Counted from the first letter of the stretch, positions 26,289-35,733 are shown. The stretch is 64,000 bases of DNA from an uncultured delta proteobacterium (GCA_947259215.1 CAMYLJ010000005.1:133482-197481), one strand, 5' to 3'. The notes: a model not told the origin generated them from the letters alone. Translations and numbers: made by a program.

Positions 26289-27029
26289 ATGTACGAGAAC
26301 ATCCTGTACGACGTGGCCGACGGCGTGGCCACCATCACGCTGAACCGCCCCGACAAGCTCAACGCCTACACGACCGAGATGGGGGACGAGGCGTACGCTG
26401 CCTTCGGCAAGGCGCGCGAGGACGATGCCGTGCGTGCGGTGATCCTGACCGGCGCCGGCCGCGGCTTCTGCGCCGGCGTGGACCTGGAGCACCTGAAGGC
26501 GCACCGGGCCGGGGGCAACGCGTCGTCAGGACCGAAGCTCGGCGAGGAGGCCTTCCTCAAGAAGCTGCCGCTGGAGCTGGCGGCGTTCCCGAAGCCCGTG
26601 ATCGTGGCCATCAACGGCGCCGCCATCGGGGTGGGCGTCACCATGGCGCTGCCGTGCGACGTGCGGATCGCGGCGGCGGGCGCGAAGATCGGCGTCACCT
26701 TCACGAAGCTCGGAATCCTGCCGGGCCTCGGCAGCACGAACCTGCTGCCGCGGCTCGTCGGGCGCGCGAAGGCGCTGGAGCTGGTGCTCACCGCGCGCGT
26801 CATCCGGGCCGAGGAGGCCGCGGAGATCGGCCTCGTCAACAAGGTGGTGTCTCTCGAGGACCTGATGAAGGAGGCCCGGGAGATGGCGGCGATGATGGCC
26901 GAGAAGGACCCCGCCGTGCTCGCCGCCGCCAAGGCCGCCATCACCTTCGGCGAGTCCGCCACCCTCGAGGAAGCCATGCGCAACGAGGAGAAGCAGAGCG
27001 CTGCGCTTCGGGAGGCCCGGGGCAGGTGA
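26289..27029 (+). CDS. Crotonase-family protein (enoyl-CoA hydratase/isomerase-like)
   Basis: A 246-residue crotonase starting immediately after the previous stop. It shows ATITLNRPDKLNAYTTEM, AGRGFCAGVDLEHLK and INGAAIGVGVTMALPCDVRIA. The two hydratase glutamate positions read as threonine-like residues (T118 and T138 region), as in the PaaG/isomerase-type crotonases. Reaction unassigned. Its stop overlaps the GTG start of the following ACAD, so the pair is translationally coupled. Confidence 0.88.
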   Translation: MYENILYDVADGVATITLNRPDKLNAYTTEMGDEAYAAFGKAREDDAVRAVILTGAGRGFCAGVDLEHLKAHRAGGNASSGPKLGEEAFLKKLPLELAAFPKPVIVAINGAAIGVGVTMALPCDVRIAAAGAKIGVTFTKLGILPGLGSTNLLPRLVGRAKALELVLTARVIRAEEAAEIGLVNKVVSLEDLMKEAREMAAMMAEKDPAVLAAAKAAITFGESATLEEAMRNEEKQSAALREARGR

Positions 27030-28210
27030 ACTTCGAGTTCTCCGACGAAGAACGGGCCTTCGAAGCCGAGCTCGAGGCGTTTCTCGAGGCGAACCGCTCG
27101 CCCGAGGCGATGGATCCCAACCCCGAGCAGCTCTCCCAGACCGTCGAGACGCCGCCGAAGCGCGCGCTGATGCGCAAGCTGGCGGAGCAGGGCTGGCTCG
27201 GGATGTCCTGGCCGAGGGAGTACGGCGGGCAGGAGCGCTCCGGGATCTACGACTTCCTGCTGACCGAGGCGCTCTCTCGCTTCGGCGCGCCCCAGCCCGG
27301 CAAGGGCGTCGGCATCGTCGGCAAGACCATCATCCGCCAAGGCTCCGAGAAGCTGAAGCGGGAGTTCCTGCCGAAGATCATCCGGGGCGAGATCGAGTTC
27401 GCGATTGGCTACTCCGAGCCCCAGGCCGGCTCCGACGCCGCCAACATGCAGCTCAAGGCCCGCCGCGACGACGAACGCGGCGGCTGGGTGCTGGACGGCA
27501 AGAAGATCTGGACCACCTCGGCCCACTTCGCCGACTGGTACTGGGTGGGGACGCGCACCGATCCGTCCGCGCCCAAGCACAAGGGCATCAGTCTGATGCT
27601 GGTGCCCATGGACCACCCGGGCCTCACCATGCACCCGACCTGGACCATCGGTGACGAGCGCACCAACGAGGTCTTCTTCGACGACGTCTTCGTGCCCGAC
27701 GACTACGTGGTGGGCGAGCTGAACCGCGGCTGGACCTACATCTGCGAGGCGCTCGACCTGGAGCGCTTCGCCATGATGCCGGTGGGGCCGCTGGAGAAGA
27801 AGGTGGAGGCGCTCGTCGAGTACGTGCGCGATGCGCACCGGGACGGCCGCCCGCTTCGCGAAGACCCGCAGGTGCGCGGCACGGTGGCGCGGCTCGCCAC
27901 CGAGCTCGAGGTCTCGCGCATGCTCCAGCGCCGGGTGATCTCCGAGGCGCTGGGAGACGGCATCCCGACTGTCTCGTCCTCGATGTACAAGCTCTACATG
28001 AACCGGGTCGGCCAGCAGGTCGCGGACGCGGCGCTCGACCTGCTGGGCCCCGAGGCGCAGCTCAAGCCCGGCGAGGACGGCGCCCCGATCGGGGGGCGCT
28101 TCGAGCGCTCCTACCGCTACACGGTGGTGGACACCGTGGGCGGCGGTACCTCCGAGATCCAGAAGAACATCATCGCCCGCCGCGGGCTCGGGCTGCCGCA
28201 GAGCTTCTAG
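27026..28210 (+). CDS. Acyl-CoA dehydrogenase
   Basis: A 394-residue full-length ACAD. Blocks include GYSEPQAGSDAANMQLKA, KKIWTTSAHFADWYWVG, TWTIGDERTNEVFFDDVF and the C-terminal GGGTSEIQKNIIARRGLGL. It is a close paralog of the ACAD at 46186-47370: same length and long runs of shared sequence. The GTG start inside the upstream stop (GTGA) is chosen because it gives the normal N-terminus NFEFSDEERAFEAEL. Last gene of the + run before the convergent hydrolase. Confidence 0.92.
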   Translation: MNFEFSDEERAFEAELEAFLEANRSPEAMDPNPEQLSQTVETPPKRALMRKLAEQGWLGMSWPREYGGQERSGIYDFLLTEALSRFGAPQPGKGVGIVGKTIIRQGSEKLKREFLPKIIRGEIEFAIGYSEPQAGSDAANMQLKARRDDERGGWVLDGKKIWTTSAHFADWYWVGTRTDPSAPKHKGISLMLVPMDHPGLTMHPTWTIGDERTNEVFFDDVFVPDDYVVGELNRGWTYICEALDLERFAMMPVGPLEKKVEALVEYVRDAHRDGRPLREDPQVRGTVARLATELEVSRMLQRRVISEALGDGIPTVSSSMYKLYMNRVGQQVADAALDLLGPEAQLKPGEDGAPIGGRFERSYRYTVVDTVGGGTSEIQKNIIARRGLGLPQSF

Positions 28211-28223
28211 AGCGCTCTGCCCG

Positions 28224-29504
28224 CTACTCCTGCTTCTCGTTGGTCCCGTACTTCTCGTTGATCTCGTCGTACGTGGGCTGGATCACGCTCTTCATGTCGT
28301 AGCGGCCACCCGCGATCATGTCCGAGTAGGGAATCCTCTGACTCGGATCCGGCTTCTGCGGCACGTCGGTGGCCGGAGGCGGCCAGACGGCTTCGTCGAC
28401 CTTCGCCAGGCGCACGCGGATGTCGTCCTTGGTGATGTTCCACACCATGTAGTCCTCGGCGAGGCTCAGCGGGCCGTCGTAGGTGGTGCGGATGCGCTGG
28501 TTGATCGCGGGCGTGGTGTCGAAATCGTTGAAGAAGTGATACGCGATGGCCATGCGCGGCTGGATGATCGACATCATCTTGCCGAACGCCTCCGGGGCGG
28601 TGTGGATCTGGGTCCCCACCGCCAGGGCGGACTGCGGCGTGAACTTGAACTTCTCGATCATGTCGGGCACGGCGATGAAGCACTCGTGGATCGCCACGTC
28701 GGCATCCTTCGCGTGCTCCGCGTACCACTTGTTCGGATAGGTGTCGCCTCCGAACACGAACTTCAGGCCGTTCCACTCGACGACGAAGCTCACCGGACCG
28801 TCCAGGGAGTGGATGGCCGGGAAGGACCGGATCGTCACCCCGTTCTCCTGGTAGACGACCTCGTTCACGCCCTTGTAGTCGAACTCGGTGACCTCCATGT
28901 GGTAGCCACGCGGATCGGTGAGCCCCATGCGACCGTCCAGGTCCCAGGTGAGCGCCTTGACCAGGTGATCGAGCGCGTACTTCGTGCCCCGCTCCGGGAT
29001 CTCGCCGCTCGGCCCCCAGACGCGCAGGGGCCGCTGGCGGCCGGCCAGCGCGCCGCTGACGAACAGCGCGTCCAGGTCCCCGAAGTGGTCGGTATGCAGG
29101 TGGCTCAGGAAGACCTTGTCGAGGAAGTTGTACGGGATCTGCATGGCTGCGATCCGCTCGTTCGATCCGGTCCCCACGTCGAAGAGGAACTTGGCCCCGT
29201 TTCCGAGCTCGAGCAGCCAGCACGACGCCGCCTGCTTCGGACGCGCCGTGGGCATGCCGGTGCCACAGGCGACGAGGCGCATCTCGTCCGGCCGCAGGTC
29301 CTCGCTGTTGGGCGCGTAGAAGTCGCGAGCCCGCTCCCGGACCGGCGAGATCTTCTGGGGGGCGTCAGCCGCATGCGCCGGGTTCACCAGCGAGAGCGGA
29401 CGTCCGTCCCGCTCGTCCGAGCGTCCCAGGAGATAGGCGCCTGCCATGGCGGCGACCACGATGAGCCCGGTTGCTGCGGCTCTTGACTTGCGATTCTGGC
29501 TCAT
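28224..29504 (-). CDS. Exported metallo-beta-lactamase-fold hydrolase 1
   Basis: A 426-residue protein with a hydrophobic N-terminal segment (about residues 10-27), so probably membrane-anchored or periplasmic. The zinc motif HxHxDH is H135-H137-D139-H140. Later metal-ligand segments are GGDTYPNKWY, HECF and MAIAYHFF. It resembles the RNase Z/AtsA-like branch of the superfamily. Two paralogs follow at 32035 and 33324, sharing the start of the mature domain (YAPNSEDL/YPGTEEL/YPNTEKL, then CGTGMP). Substrate unknown. It ends 13 bases from the convergent ACAD. Confidence 0.85.
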   Translation of the reverse strand: MSQNRKSRAAATGLIVVAAMAGAYLLGRSDERDGRPLSLVNPAHAADAPQKISPVRERARDFYAPNSEDLRPDEMRLVACGTGMPTARPKQAASCWLLELGNGAKFLFDVGTGSNERIAAMQIPYNFLDKVFLSHLHTDHFGDLDALFVSGALAGRQRPLRVWGPSGEIPERGTKYALDHLVKALTWDLDGRMGLTDPRGYHMEVTEFDYKGVNEVVYQENGVTIRSFPAIHSLDGPVSFVVEWNGLKFVFGGDTYPNKWYAEHAKDADVAIHECFIAVPDMIEKFKFTPQSALAVGTQIHTAPEAFGKMMSIIQPRMAIAYHFFNDFDTTPAINQRIRTTYDGPLSLAEDYMVWNITKDDIRVRLAKVDEAVWPPPATDVPQKPDPSQRIPYSDMIAGGRYDMKSVIQPTYDEINEKYGTNEKQE

Positions 29505-29598
29505 TGTCGTCGCCTCTCTGAAATGGGAGCGGGGTTGCGGAAAGACCGGACTCTACCCTGATCGACGAGGGCGGTCGACGAGGGGATTCTTGCCGCGC

Positions 29599-30276
29599 TC
29601 AGATCCAGCGCTGCTCGCGGAAGATCGTCTCCAGGCGCTTCACCAGCTCGCGGGCGGTTCGCCGCGCCTCGGCGCGGCTGGCGCCGTGGCTGCCGTCGAG
29701 GCCGGTGGAGCCGCCTTCCACGACGGCGCCGGTCACCTGGCCCACGATCGGGACCTGCTCGCCGCTGCTGCCGAGGAAGTCACCCTCGGCCACCAGGCGC
29801 GGGCCGTCCTCCGCCTGCTGCCAGAGACGGGCCTTCACCCGCACGCGGCTCGCGCCCTGGCCGAAGCCGATGAAGGTGCGCTTCGCCCGGTCGCCTTCGT
29901 CGATCCCCACGAACTCGCCGTCGAGCAGCAGCGCGTGCATGGGGATGCGCGTGTCTTGGTTGGCCCGGCGCGCGCTCATGCCGAGCTTGCGCACGCCGAC
30001 CACGATCTCGTCGGCCAGGGCCGTCGCGGCCTCGTGGCCGGCCTGGGCCCGAGCGGCCTCGGGGGCCGCTATGCCGTCCTGGGCTGCGGGCCCGGCGCGG
30101 CCCGTCGGCTGAGGGATCACCCGCTCCGGATCGAAGCCGAAGGGATACACCAGCACCACGTCGGGCTGGGGCAGCCGCTGGCCGTAGGCGTAGTTCCGCT
30201 GGTCCAGGACGCGGTTGGTCGCGCAGCCGGCGAGCAGGAGGAGGGCGAGTCCGAAGCAGGCTTTTCGGGGCGTCAT
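29599..30276 (-). CDS. DUF4410-family lipoprotein
   Basis: A 225-residue protein with a lipobox (LALLLLAGC, acyl cysteine near residue 17) and the DUF4410 core: VVLVYPFGFDPERV at the start, the conserved GDRAKRTFIGFGQGASRV, and a region around VAEGDFLGSSG. DUF4410 proteins are small envelope lipoproteins of unknown function. A second copy lies at 42759. The gene is divergent from the membrane protein at 30307 with 30 bases between the starts, so the two share a promoter region. Confidence 0.8.
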   Translation of the reverse strand: MTPRKACFGLALLLLAGCATNRVLDQRNYAYGQRLPQPDVVLVYPFGFDPERVIPQPTGRAGPAAQDGIAAPEAARAQAGHEAATALADEIVVGVRKLGMSARRANQDTRIPMHALLLDGEFVGIDEGDRAKRTFIGFGQGASRVRVKARLWQQAEDGPRLVAEGDFLGSSGEQVPIVGQVTGAVVEGGSTGLDGSHGASRAEARRTARELVKRLETIFREQRWI

Positions 30277-30306
30277 GCCGCGCAATCTACCGCTACTCTC
30301 CGCGCC

Positions 30307-32004
30307 GTGCAGCGAGCCCTCCTCCTCGTTCTCCTGCTGCTGGCGCCGGCTCCGGCCCGCGGCGACGCCATCGTGTGGACCCAGGCGATGCTGGCCACCA
30401 CGATCGCCGAGTTCTACATCGAGGAGGGCGCGATCCGGGTGGAGCTCGAGATCGGCATGCAGGACGTGGAAGCGTTCGCCAACCTGCTGCCCGACGACGT
30501 CTACGAGAAGCTCGGCGTTCCACCCCGACCGCTGGCGGAGCGCCTGGGGGACTTCTTCGGGCGCGACTTCGCGATCGTGCCGGAAGGTGCGGATCCGCTG
30601 CCGGGTCGCATCCTCGAGATGGGACCGCGCCCGCGGGTGAAGCGCGATCCGATCACCGGCGAGCCGTTGCCCCTCCCGGAGGGCGAGGAGCCCGAGGTGG
30701 TCGTCTTCGCGCGCCTGGAGTACCCCCTGCCGGCTCGTCCCGAACGCATCGCGTTCTCGTCTCCGCCGGGCGCGAGCGTCGGGTTCGTCGTCTACCACGA
30801 GGGCGTCGCGGTGAACGACTTCCGCTACCTGTCGCGCGGCCAGGTGCTCCGCCTGGATTGGGACGATCCCTGGTACAGCGAGTTCCAGGGCCGCGGCCTC
30901 CGGCGCCAGTACTACGCGCCCATGAGCGGCTTCCTGTACGTGGAGCCCTACGAGGTGCGCAAGGAGATCATCGCGCGTCCGCTGGACCTCCAGGGTTGGA
31001 TCGACCTCGGGCTCGAGGGTCGCGAGACGATCCCGGTGGAGATGCAGCCGGATCTGCTGCGCAAGGTGGCGGCCTTCCTACGGGAGCACCATCCGGTGCT
31101 GATCGATGGCGAGGTGGTCGTACCCGAGCTGGCGCGGATCAACTTCCTGGAGCGAAGCTTGCGGACCAGCCGCGTGATCGATCCGCCGGAGGAGCTGGAC
31201 GTCTACTCGGCCCAGCTCGGCGCGATCTTCGTGTATCCGACCGACGGCCTTCCCCAGACGGTCACCATGGACTGGGACCTCTGGAGCGACCGGCTCACGC
31301 GGGTGCCTGCCTCGTCGGTGGACCAGGCGGGGCCGCTTCCGACCTACCTGGAGCCCGACTGGCGGGTCCTCGAGTGGAAGAACTTCCTGAAGAACCCGGA
31401 GCTTCCCACGCTCCAGATGCTGCGCGCGCCTCCCACGGCTGTGGCGAGGGCGCTCCTGTGGGGCCGCTGGCTGTTGGCTGGCCTGGCGCTCGTCGCGGCG
31501 GTGCAGTGGGCGCGGCGGCGCAGCGGCGCGCTGGCGGCCGCGACGGCGGCGGCCGTGCTGCTGTCCGCCGGCGCCTTCTGGGCGAGCCGGGAGGCGAGCC
31601 TCTCCGACGAGCGTGCCGGCGCGGTGGTGGCCGGCCTGCTCCACAACGTCTACCGGGCCTTCGACTTCCGCGACGAAGGCCAGATCTACGACGTGCTGGC
31701 CCGCAGCGCGAGCGGCGACCTGCTGGAGCAGGTGTACCTCGAGACGCGCCGCGGCCTCGAGCTCCAGAGCCAGGGCGGCGCGCGCGCCAAGGTGAAGGAG
31801 GTGGAGCTGGTGGAGCTGGAGGCCGAGTCCGCCGGCGGGGGCGCGTTCACCGCGACGGCGACCTGGAACGTCGCCGGCTCCGTCGGCCACTGGGGTCACA
31901 TCCACCAGCGTCGCAACCGCTACCGGGCCGAGCTGCAGGTCGCCCCGGTCGACGGTGCCTGGAAGCTCGTCGGCGTCGAGATCCTGGAGGAGCAGCGGAT
32001 CTAG
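30307..32004 (+). CDS. Unrecognised membrane protein with large periplasmic domain
   Basis: A 565-residue protein I do not recognise. It has a signal peptide (about 1-20, cleavage near ARG-DA), a mostly strand-rich exported region to about residue 375, two closely spaced transmembrane segments (about 382-400 and 407-426) and a C-terminal domain whose pattern (LLHNVYRAFDFRDEGQIYDVLA, then TATATWNVAGSVGHWGH and an ending GAWKLVGVEILEEQ) resembles an NTF2-like fold. The GTG at 30307 gives the signal peptide directly. It lies inside the cluster of exported hydrolases and lipoprotein genes, suggesting an envelope function. Confidence 0.6.
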   Translation: MQRALLLVLLLLAPAPARGDAIVWTQAMLATTIAEFYIEEGAIRVELEIGMQDVEAFANLLPDDVYEKLGVPPRPLAERLGDFFGRDFAIVPEGADPLPGRILEMGPRPRVKRDPITGEPLPLPEGEEPEVVVFARLEYPLPARPERIAFSSPPGASVGFVVYHEGVAVNDFRYLSRGQVLRLDWDDPWYSEFQGRGLRRQYYAPMSGFLYVEPYEVRKEIIARPLDLQGWIDLGLEGRETIPVEMQPDLLRKVAAFLREHHPVLIDGEVVVPELARINFLERSLRTSRVIDPPEELDVYSAQLGAIFVYPTDGLPQTVTMDWDLWSDRLTRVPASSVDQAGPLPTYLEPDWRVLEWKNFLKNPELPTLQMLRAPPTAVARALLWGRWLLAGLALVAAVQWARRRSGALAAATAAAVLLSAGAFWASREASLSDERAGAVVAGLLHNVYRAFDFRDEGQIYDVLARSASGDLLEQVYLETRRGLELQSQGGARAKVKEVELVELEAESAGGGAFTATATWNVAGSVGHWGHIHQRRNRYRAELQVAPVDGAWKLVGVEILEEQRI

Positions 32005-32034
32005 CTGCCTAAGGACCGTACTCGTTTCTCAGGC

Positions 32035-33291
32035 TCACTCGGTCGGCTTGTACCAGGGCTTCTGCTTGCGCCAGTCCTGGTCCTGCAGGTTGTAGCGGTC
32101 TCGATGCCGGTCGAGCATGTCGTTCTGGGCGTTGAAGGCGGGGCCCCATTCGCCGGACTTGATGAAGTCGCTCATCGGGTCGGGCACGCCCGGCTGCGGC
32201 GGGGGCTGCCTCGCGGTGCCCGGCACGGCCCAGGCGTTGCGCGTGACCACGGCCATTCGTTCCCGGATCTCGTCCTTGTTGACGTTCCAGACCATCAGGT
32301 CGGTCGCGATGGAGAGCGGACCATCGTAGGTCTTGCGGATGCTGTCGTAGTAGAGGTTGTACTGCTCCGTCCCTTTGTCGAGAAGGGCGTGGTATGCGAC
32401 GGCATGTCGAGGCGCGATCGTGCTCATGATCTTGCCGAAGGCCGGGCCGGATGTGTGGAACTCGCAGCAGGCGCGCCAGGCGAGCTGCGCCGGCTGGTTG
32501 CCGAGTGTCGCGAACACCGACGGGGGGTTGAAGGCCTCGTGGATGACGAGGTCCGCGCCCTTCGCGTGCTCGACGAACCACTTGTTCGGCGACGTGTCGC
32601 CGCCGAAGATGACCTTGAGGCCAGCATACTCGACGATGAAGCTCACGGGGCCGTCGCCGGTGTGGATGGCTGGGAGGGAGCGGATGGTCACGCTGTTCTC
32701 CTGGTAGATCACCTCGTTGACACCCTTGTAGTCGAACTCGTGGACGGTGATCTGGCCCGGAATCGGCGTGATCTTGAACTCGCGCGTCTTCTTGTCCCAG
32801 TTGTTGGCCTTCAGGAAGTGCTCGATGGCATACGCCGTGCCCATGTCCTCCGTCTGGCCGGCCGGTCCCCAGATCTCGAGCGGCACGGGGCGTCCTGCCG
32901 TCCAGCCACCCGCCCAGAGCGAATCCAGGTCGCCCCAGTGGTCCGTGTGCAGATGGCTGAGGAAGACCCTGGTCAGGTACTGGTAGGGGATCATGAGCGA
33001 CGCGATGTTGCGCATGGATCCCGAGCCGATGTCGAAGATGAACTTGTCGCCGTTGCCCAGCTCGAAGAGGAAGCAGGCCGATGCCTGGGCGAGGCGCTGG
33101 TCCGGCATGCCGGTTCCGCAGGCCACGATCCGGATCTCGTCCTTCGCCAGCTCTTCCGTGCCCGGGTAGTAGACGTAGCGGTCGGGCGCCGTGCCGGTGG
33201 GGGAGGTGACCTTGCCTCCAGCCCCGAGCAGGAGGATCACGGCCAGCGTGGCGGCCGAGCCGGCCACTAGCGTTCCAAGACTGCGAGCCAT
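32035..33291 (-). CDS. Exported metallo-beta-lactamase-fold hydrolase 2
   Basis: A 418-residue paralog of the hydrolase at 28224. An N-terminal hydrophobic segment (residues 8-24) is followed by the mature domain; the metal motif is H113-H115-D117-H118 (SHLHTDHWGD), with GGDTSPNKWF, HEAF and AVAYHALL downstream. It has a longer insertion around residues 280-310 with paired cysteines (ACCEF) absent from the other copies. ATG at 33291 behind AGGAGGAGATCC. It ends 30 bases from the convergent membrane-protein gene and follows hydrolase 3 by 32 bases. Confidence 0.85.
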   Translation of the reverse strand: MARSLGTLVAGSAATLAVILLLGAGGKVTSPTGTAPDRYVYYPGTEELAKDEIRIVACGTGMPDQRLAQASACFLFELGNGDKFIFDIGSGSMRNIASLMIPYQYLTRVFLSHLHTDHWGDLDSLWAGGWTAGRPVPLEIWGPAGQTEDMGTAYAIEHFLKANNWDKKTREFKITPIPGQITVHEFDYKGVNEVIYQENSVTIRSLPAIHTGDGPVSFIVEYAGLKVIFGGDTSPNKWFVEHAKGADLVIHEAFNPPSVFATLGNQPAQLAWRACCEFHTSGPAFGKIMSTIAPRHAVAYHALLDKGTEQYNLYYDSIRKTYDGPLSIATDLMVWNVNKDEIRERMAVVTRNAWAVPGTARQPPPQPGVPDPMSDFIKSGEWGPAFNAQNDMLDRHRDRYNLQDQDWRKQKPWYKPTE

Positions 33292-33323
33292 GGATCTCCT
33301 CCTCGTCGGGTTCTTCGGTGCGC

Positions 33324-34538
33324 TCAGTCGATGGGCTGCGTCGGGGGCGGGACCAGATCCTTCAAGGTGCCCTGCTTCAGCCAGTCGGACATGAGTCCGG
33401 TAGCGGGCTCGCCGCGGGGAGCGGTGTCCCACTCCTTGCTCGTGCCCTGGGGCCAGGAGTCGTGGTTGAAGGTGACCTCGCGGACCTCGATGTGGTCCTT
33501 GGTCACGTTGATCACCGTCAGGTCGTCCGCCATCGCCAGCGGTCCCGAGTAGGTCTCGCGGACACCGCCGTAGAGCTCGAACTCGAGGTCGCGTTGGTTC
33601 CAGTAGTGGTAGGCCACCGCCAGCCGTGGCTGCACCATGGACATCAGCTTCCCGAAGCCCTGGGGCGGTGTGTGGATCTGCGAGGTCACCCAGTAGGCCT
33701 GCTTGTAGGGGAAGCCGGCGATCTTCATCCACTGCTCGGGCGTGAAGAAGCACTCGTGCACCACCACGTCGGCGCCCTTGGCCTCCTTGGCGAACCACTT
33801 GTTCGGCACGCTGTCGCCGCCGAACACGAAGGAGAGGCCGTTCCAGTCCAGACGGAAGCTGACCGAGCCGTCGCGGATGTGGATGGCGGGAAAGGACGTC
33901 ACCTTGACGCCGTTCTCGTCGTAGATCACGGCCGTCTTCGAGTGGTCGAACTCGTGGGCCACGATCTCGCCGCCGGCGTCGGGCAGGGTCCCTGCCCGCG
34001 AGGTCACGTCCCAGGCCCAGGCGGCGCGGATGTGGTCCACGTGTGCCTTCGTCCCTAGCTCCGGGCTCGAGCCGGAAGGACCGTAGACGTGGAGCGGCGT
34101 GTAGCGGCCATTCAGCCAGCCGCCCACCCAAAGCGCAGCCACGTCGCCCACGTGGTCGGTGTGGAGGTGGCTCGCGAAGACGGTGTCGAGCTCCGAGTAG
34201 TCGGGCTCCAGGCCGGCGAGGCGGTCGGTGGACCCGGTCCCCACGTCGAACAGGAAGGACTCCCCGTTGCCGAGCTCGACGAGGAACGACGCGGCCACGT
34301 TGCTCGGCGACTGGTTCGGCATGCCGGTCCCGAGGGCCACGATGCGCATCTCGTCGGCCGCCAGCTTCTCGGTGTTCGGGTAGAAGGTGCGCGGGTAGCG
34401 GTTCTTCTGGACCTTCTGGGGGACGCGTCCGAAGGGGACGTTCATCCCGTCCACCTTGTCGGGCTTGCCGAGGGCCGTACCCCCGAACAGGGCCAGGCAC
34501 GCGACGGCCGCTGCCGCGACCGCGAGGGGGGTCTTCAC
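33324..34538 (-). CDS. Exported metallo-beta-lactamase-fold hydrolase 3
   Basis: A 404-residue paralog with a cleavable signal peptide (LALFGGTALG-KPD, about residue 24). The metal motif is H124-H126-D128-H129, with GGDSVPNKWF, HECFF and AVAYHYWN as later ligands. Of the three copies it is the most typical. It resembles hydrolases annotated near guanitoxin-type loci (GntH-like), but that link is only a vague resemblance. A GGAGGAC ribosome site precedes the ATG. The upstream outer-membrane gene ends 16 bases away on the same strand. Confidence 0.85.
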   Translation of the reverse strand: MKTPLAVAAAAVACLALFGGTALGKPDKVDGMNVPFGRVPQKVQKNRYPRTFYPNTEKLAADEMRIVALGTGMPNQSPSNVAASFLVELGNGESFLFDVGTGSTDRLAGLEPDYSELDTVFASHLHTDHVGDVAALWVGGWLNGRYTPLHVYGPSGSSPELGTKAHVDHIRAAWAWDVTSRAGTLPDAGGEIVAHEFDHSKTAVIYDENGVKVTSFPAIHIRDGSVSFRLDWNGLSFVFGGDSVPNKWFAKEAKGADVVVHECFFTPEQWMKIAGFPYKQAYWVTSQIHTPPQGFGKLMSMVQPRLAVAYHYWNQRDLEFELYGGVRETYSGPLAMADDLTVINVTKDHIEVREVTFNHDSWPQGTSKEWDTAPRGEPATGLMSDWLKQGTLKDLVPPPTQPID

Positions 34539-34554
34539 GGCGTCCTCCTCCGGA

Positions 34555-35643
34555 TCAGCTCTCGAAGAGCGCCCGCTTGATGGGCTTCGGGATCACCGGA
34601 ACGATGAAGAACTTGATCATCCAACGCTGCCCGTAGTTGTCCGGGGCGACCACCGAGTAGTTGGCGCCGAGCCCGATGCGGACGGGCATCTTTCCCACGA
34701 AGAAGGTGTTGGAGATCGCCAGCTCGAGGGGCAGGGTGAGCCGGTCGCTGCTGTCCGCCTCCCAGTTCACCGTGATCATGGGGAAGCCACCGATCTGCCA
34801 CTGGCCCCAGGGCAGGCGGTACCAGTAGATGGGCTGGAACTGCGACATCTTGACGTCGTTGTCGCCGCTGCCTGCGAAGGAGAAGAGGTGCTGCTGGAAG
34901 AGGCCGAGGCTCGTCTTCTTCCCGAGCCGGAGGGTGATGGCGGACGGCCCCATGGACCACTTGTCGGAGCCGAACTGGTCCTCGGTCGCGGTGGGGAACA
35001 TGAAGGCCGGCCCGATGCCCCACACGAAGTTGGACTCGTCGGGGAGCTTCATGGGCTCCGCCGGCGAGAGCATGGACCAGAACATGATGTCGCCGAGCTC
35101 CGCCTTCCGCTCGTCGGGAGCGCCCAGGGCGCTGAAGACCCGCTGCGGATTGACGCTGTTGCAGTTCCCGGGGCACTGGTTGAAATCGCCGAAGGCCGCG
35201 CGGCGCGCGATCAGCGGGGGCTCGAACTTGGGTGCGCTGATGATCGGGATGATCGGGCGGTTCACCAGGTTCCACTTCTTGGTGAGCGCCAGCGGCATCA
35301 CGGGCTGGATGATCCCCGTGTTCACCCACTTGGAGCCTCGCGCCGGGAACCCGCGGTAGCGGGCCGTGTCGTTCTCCATGAAGATCATCCAGAGATCCGA
35401 CAGCGGGTTGTCGAGCTTGCGGGAGACCTCCTCCAGGGAAGGCGCTCCGTCGCCCGCCTGGGAGACCGGTGCCGGCGTGTCCGCGGGTGCAGCGGCGGGC
35501 GTCGCTTCGAGCCGCGGCGCAGACGGCTCGGGCGCCTCGCGCCGGGCCGGGGCAGCCGGCGCCTCGGGCTCCGAGTCGATCACGTCGGCGGCGCCCGGCG
35601 CCGCCAGCAGGCCGAGTGCCAGTGCAAGGACGAGTGCTCGCAT
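34555..35643 (-). CDS. Outer-membrane beta-barrel protein (neuromedin-U/transporter-like)
   Basis: A 362-residue protein with a signal peptide (residues 1-19), a Pro/Ala-rich linker (about 25-65) and a strand-rich body. The segment NPLSDLWMIFMENDTA followed by IIQPVMPLALTKKWNLVNRPIIPII matches the proteins databases call neuromedin U or transporter, a family of outer-membrane barrels of unknown cargo. ATG 35643 is chosen because GGGGGGATTCCG precedes it; a longer in-frame start would add 11 unlikely residues. It heads the minus-strand run of hydrolases 3 and 2 and is divergent from the TetR gene at 35734. Confidence 0.7.
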   Translation of the reverse strand: MRALVLALALGLLAAPGAADVIDSEPEAPAAPARREAPEPSAPRLEATPAAAPADTPAPVSQAGDGAPSLEEVSRKLDNPLSDLWMIFMENDTARYRGFPARGSKWVNTGIIQPVMPLALTKKWNLVNRPIIPIISAPKFEPPLIARRAAFGDFNQCPGNCNSVNPQRVFSALGAPDERKAELGDIMFWSMLSPAEPMKLPDESNFVWGIGPAFMFPTATEDQFGSDKWSMGPSAITLRLGKKTSLGLFQQHLFSFAGSGDNDVKMSQFQPIYWYRLPWGQWQIGGFPMITVNWEADSSDRLTLPLELAISNTFFVGKMPVRIGLGANYSVVAPDNYGQRWMIKFFIVPVIPKPIKRALFES

Positions 35644-35733
35644 CGGAATCCCCCCGAGTTCGTACGATGCCGTCACCCTAGCGAGACTGTACGCTTCGGT
35701 CTAGAAGGTCCTGAGGAGAAACAGGGAGTTCCG

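Noticed and set aside
28211..35733. Foreign island around the MBL-fold cluster
   Set aside because: Base composition and codon choice look like the rest of the window, and no integrase, tRNA or direct repeat was seen at its borders.
35644..35733. An operator palindrome (AGAC-N11-GTCT) before the TetR gene at 35734
   Set aside because: Only four bases per arm match; too weak to report as a site.
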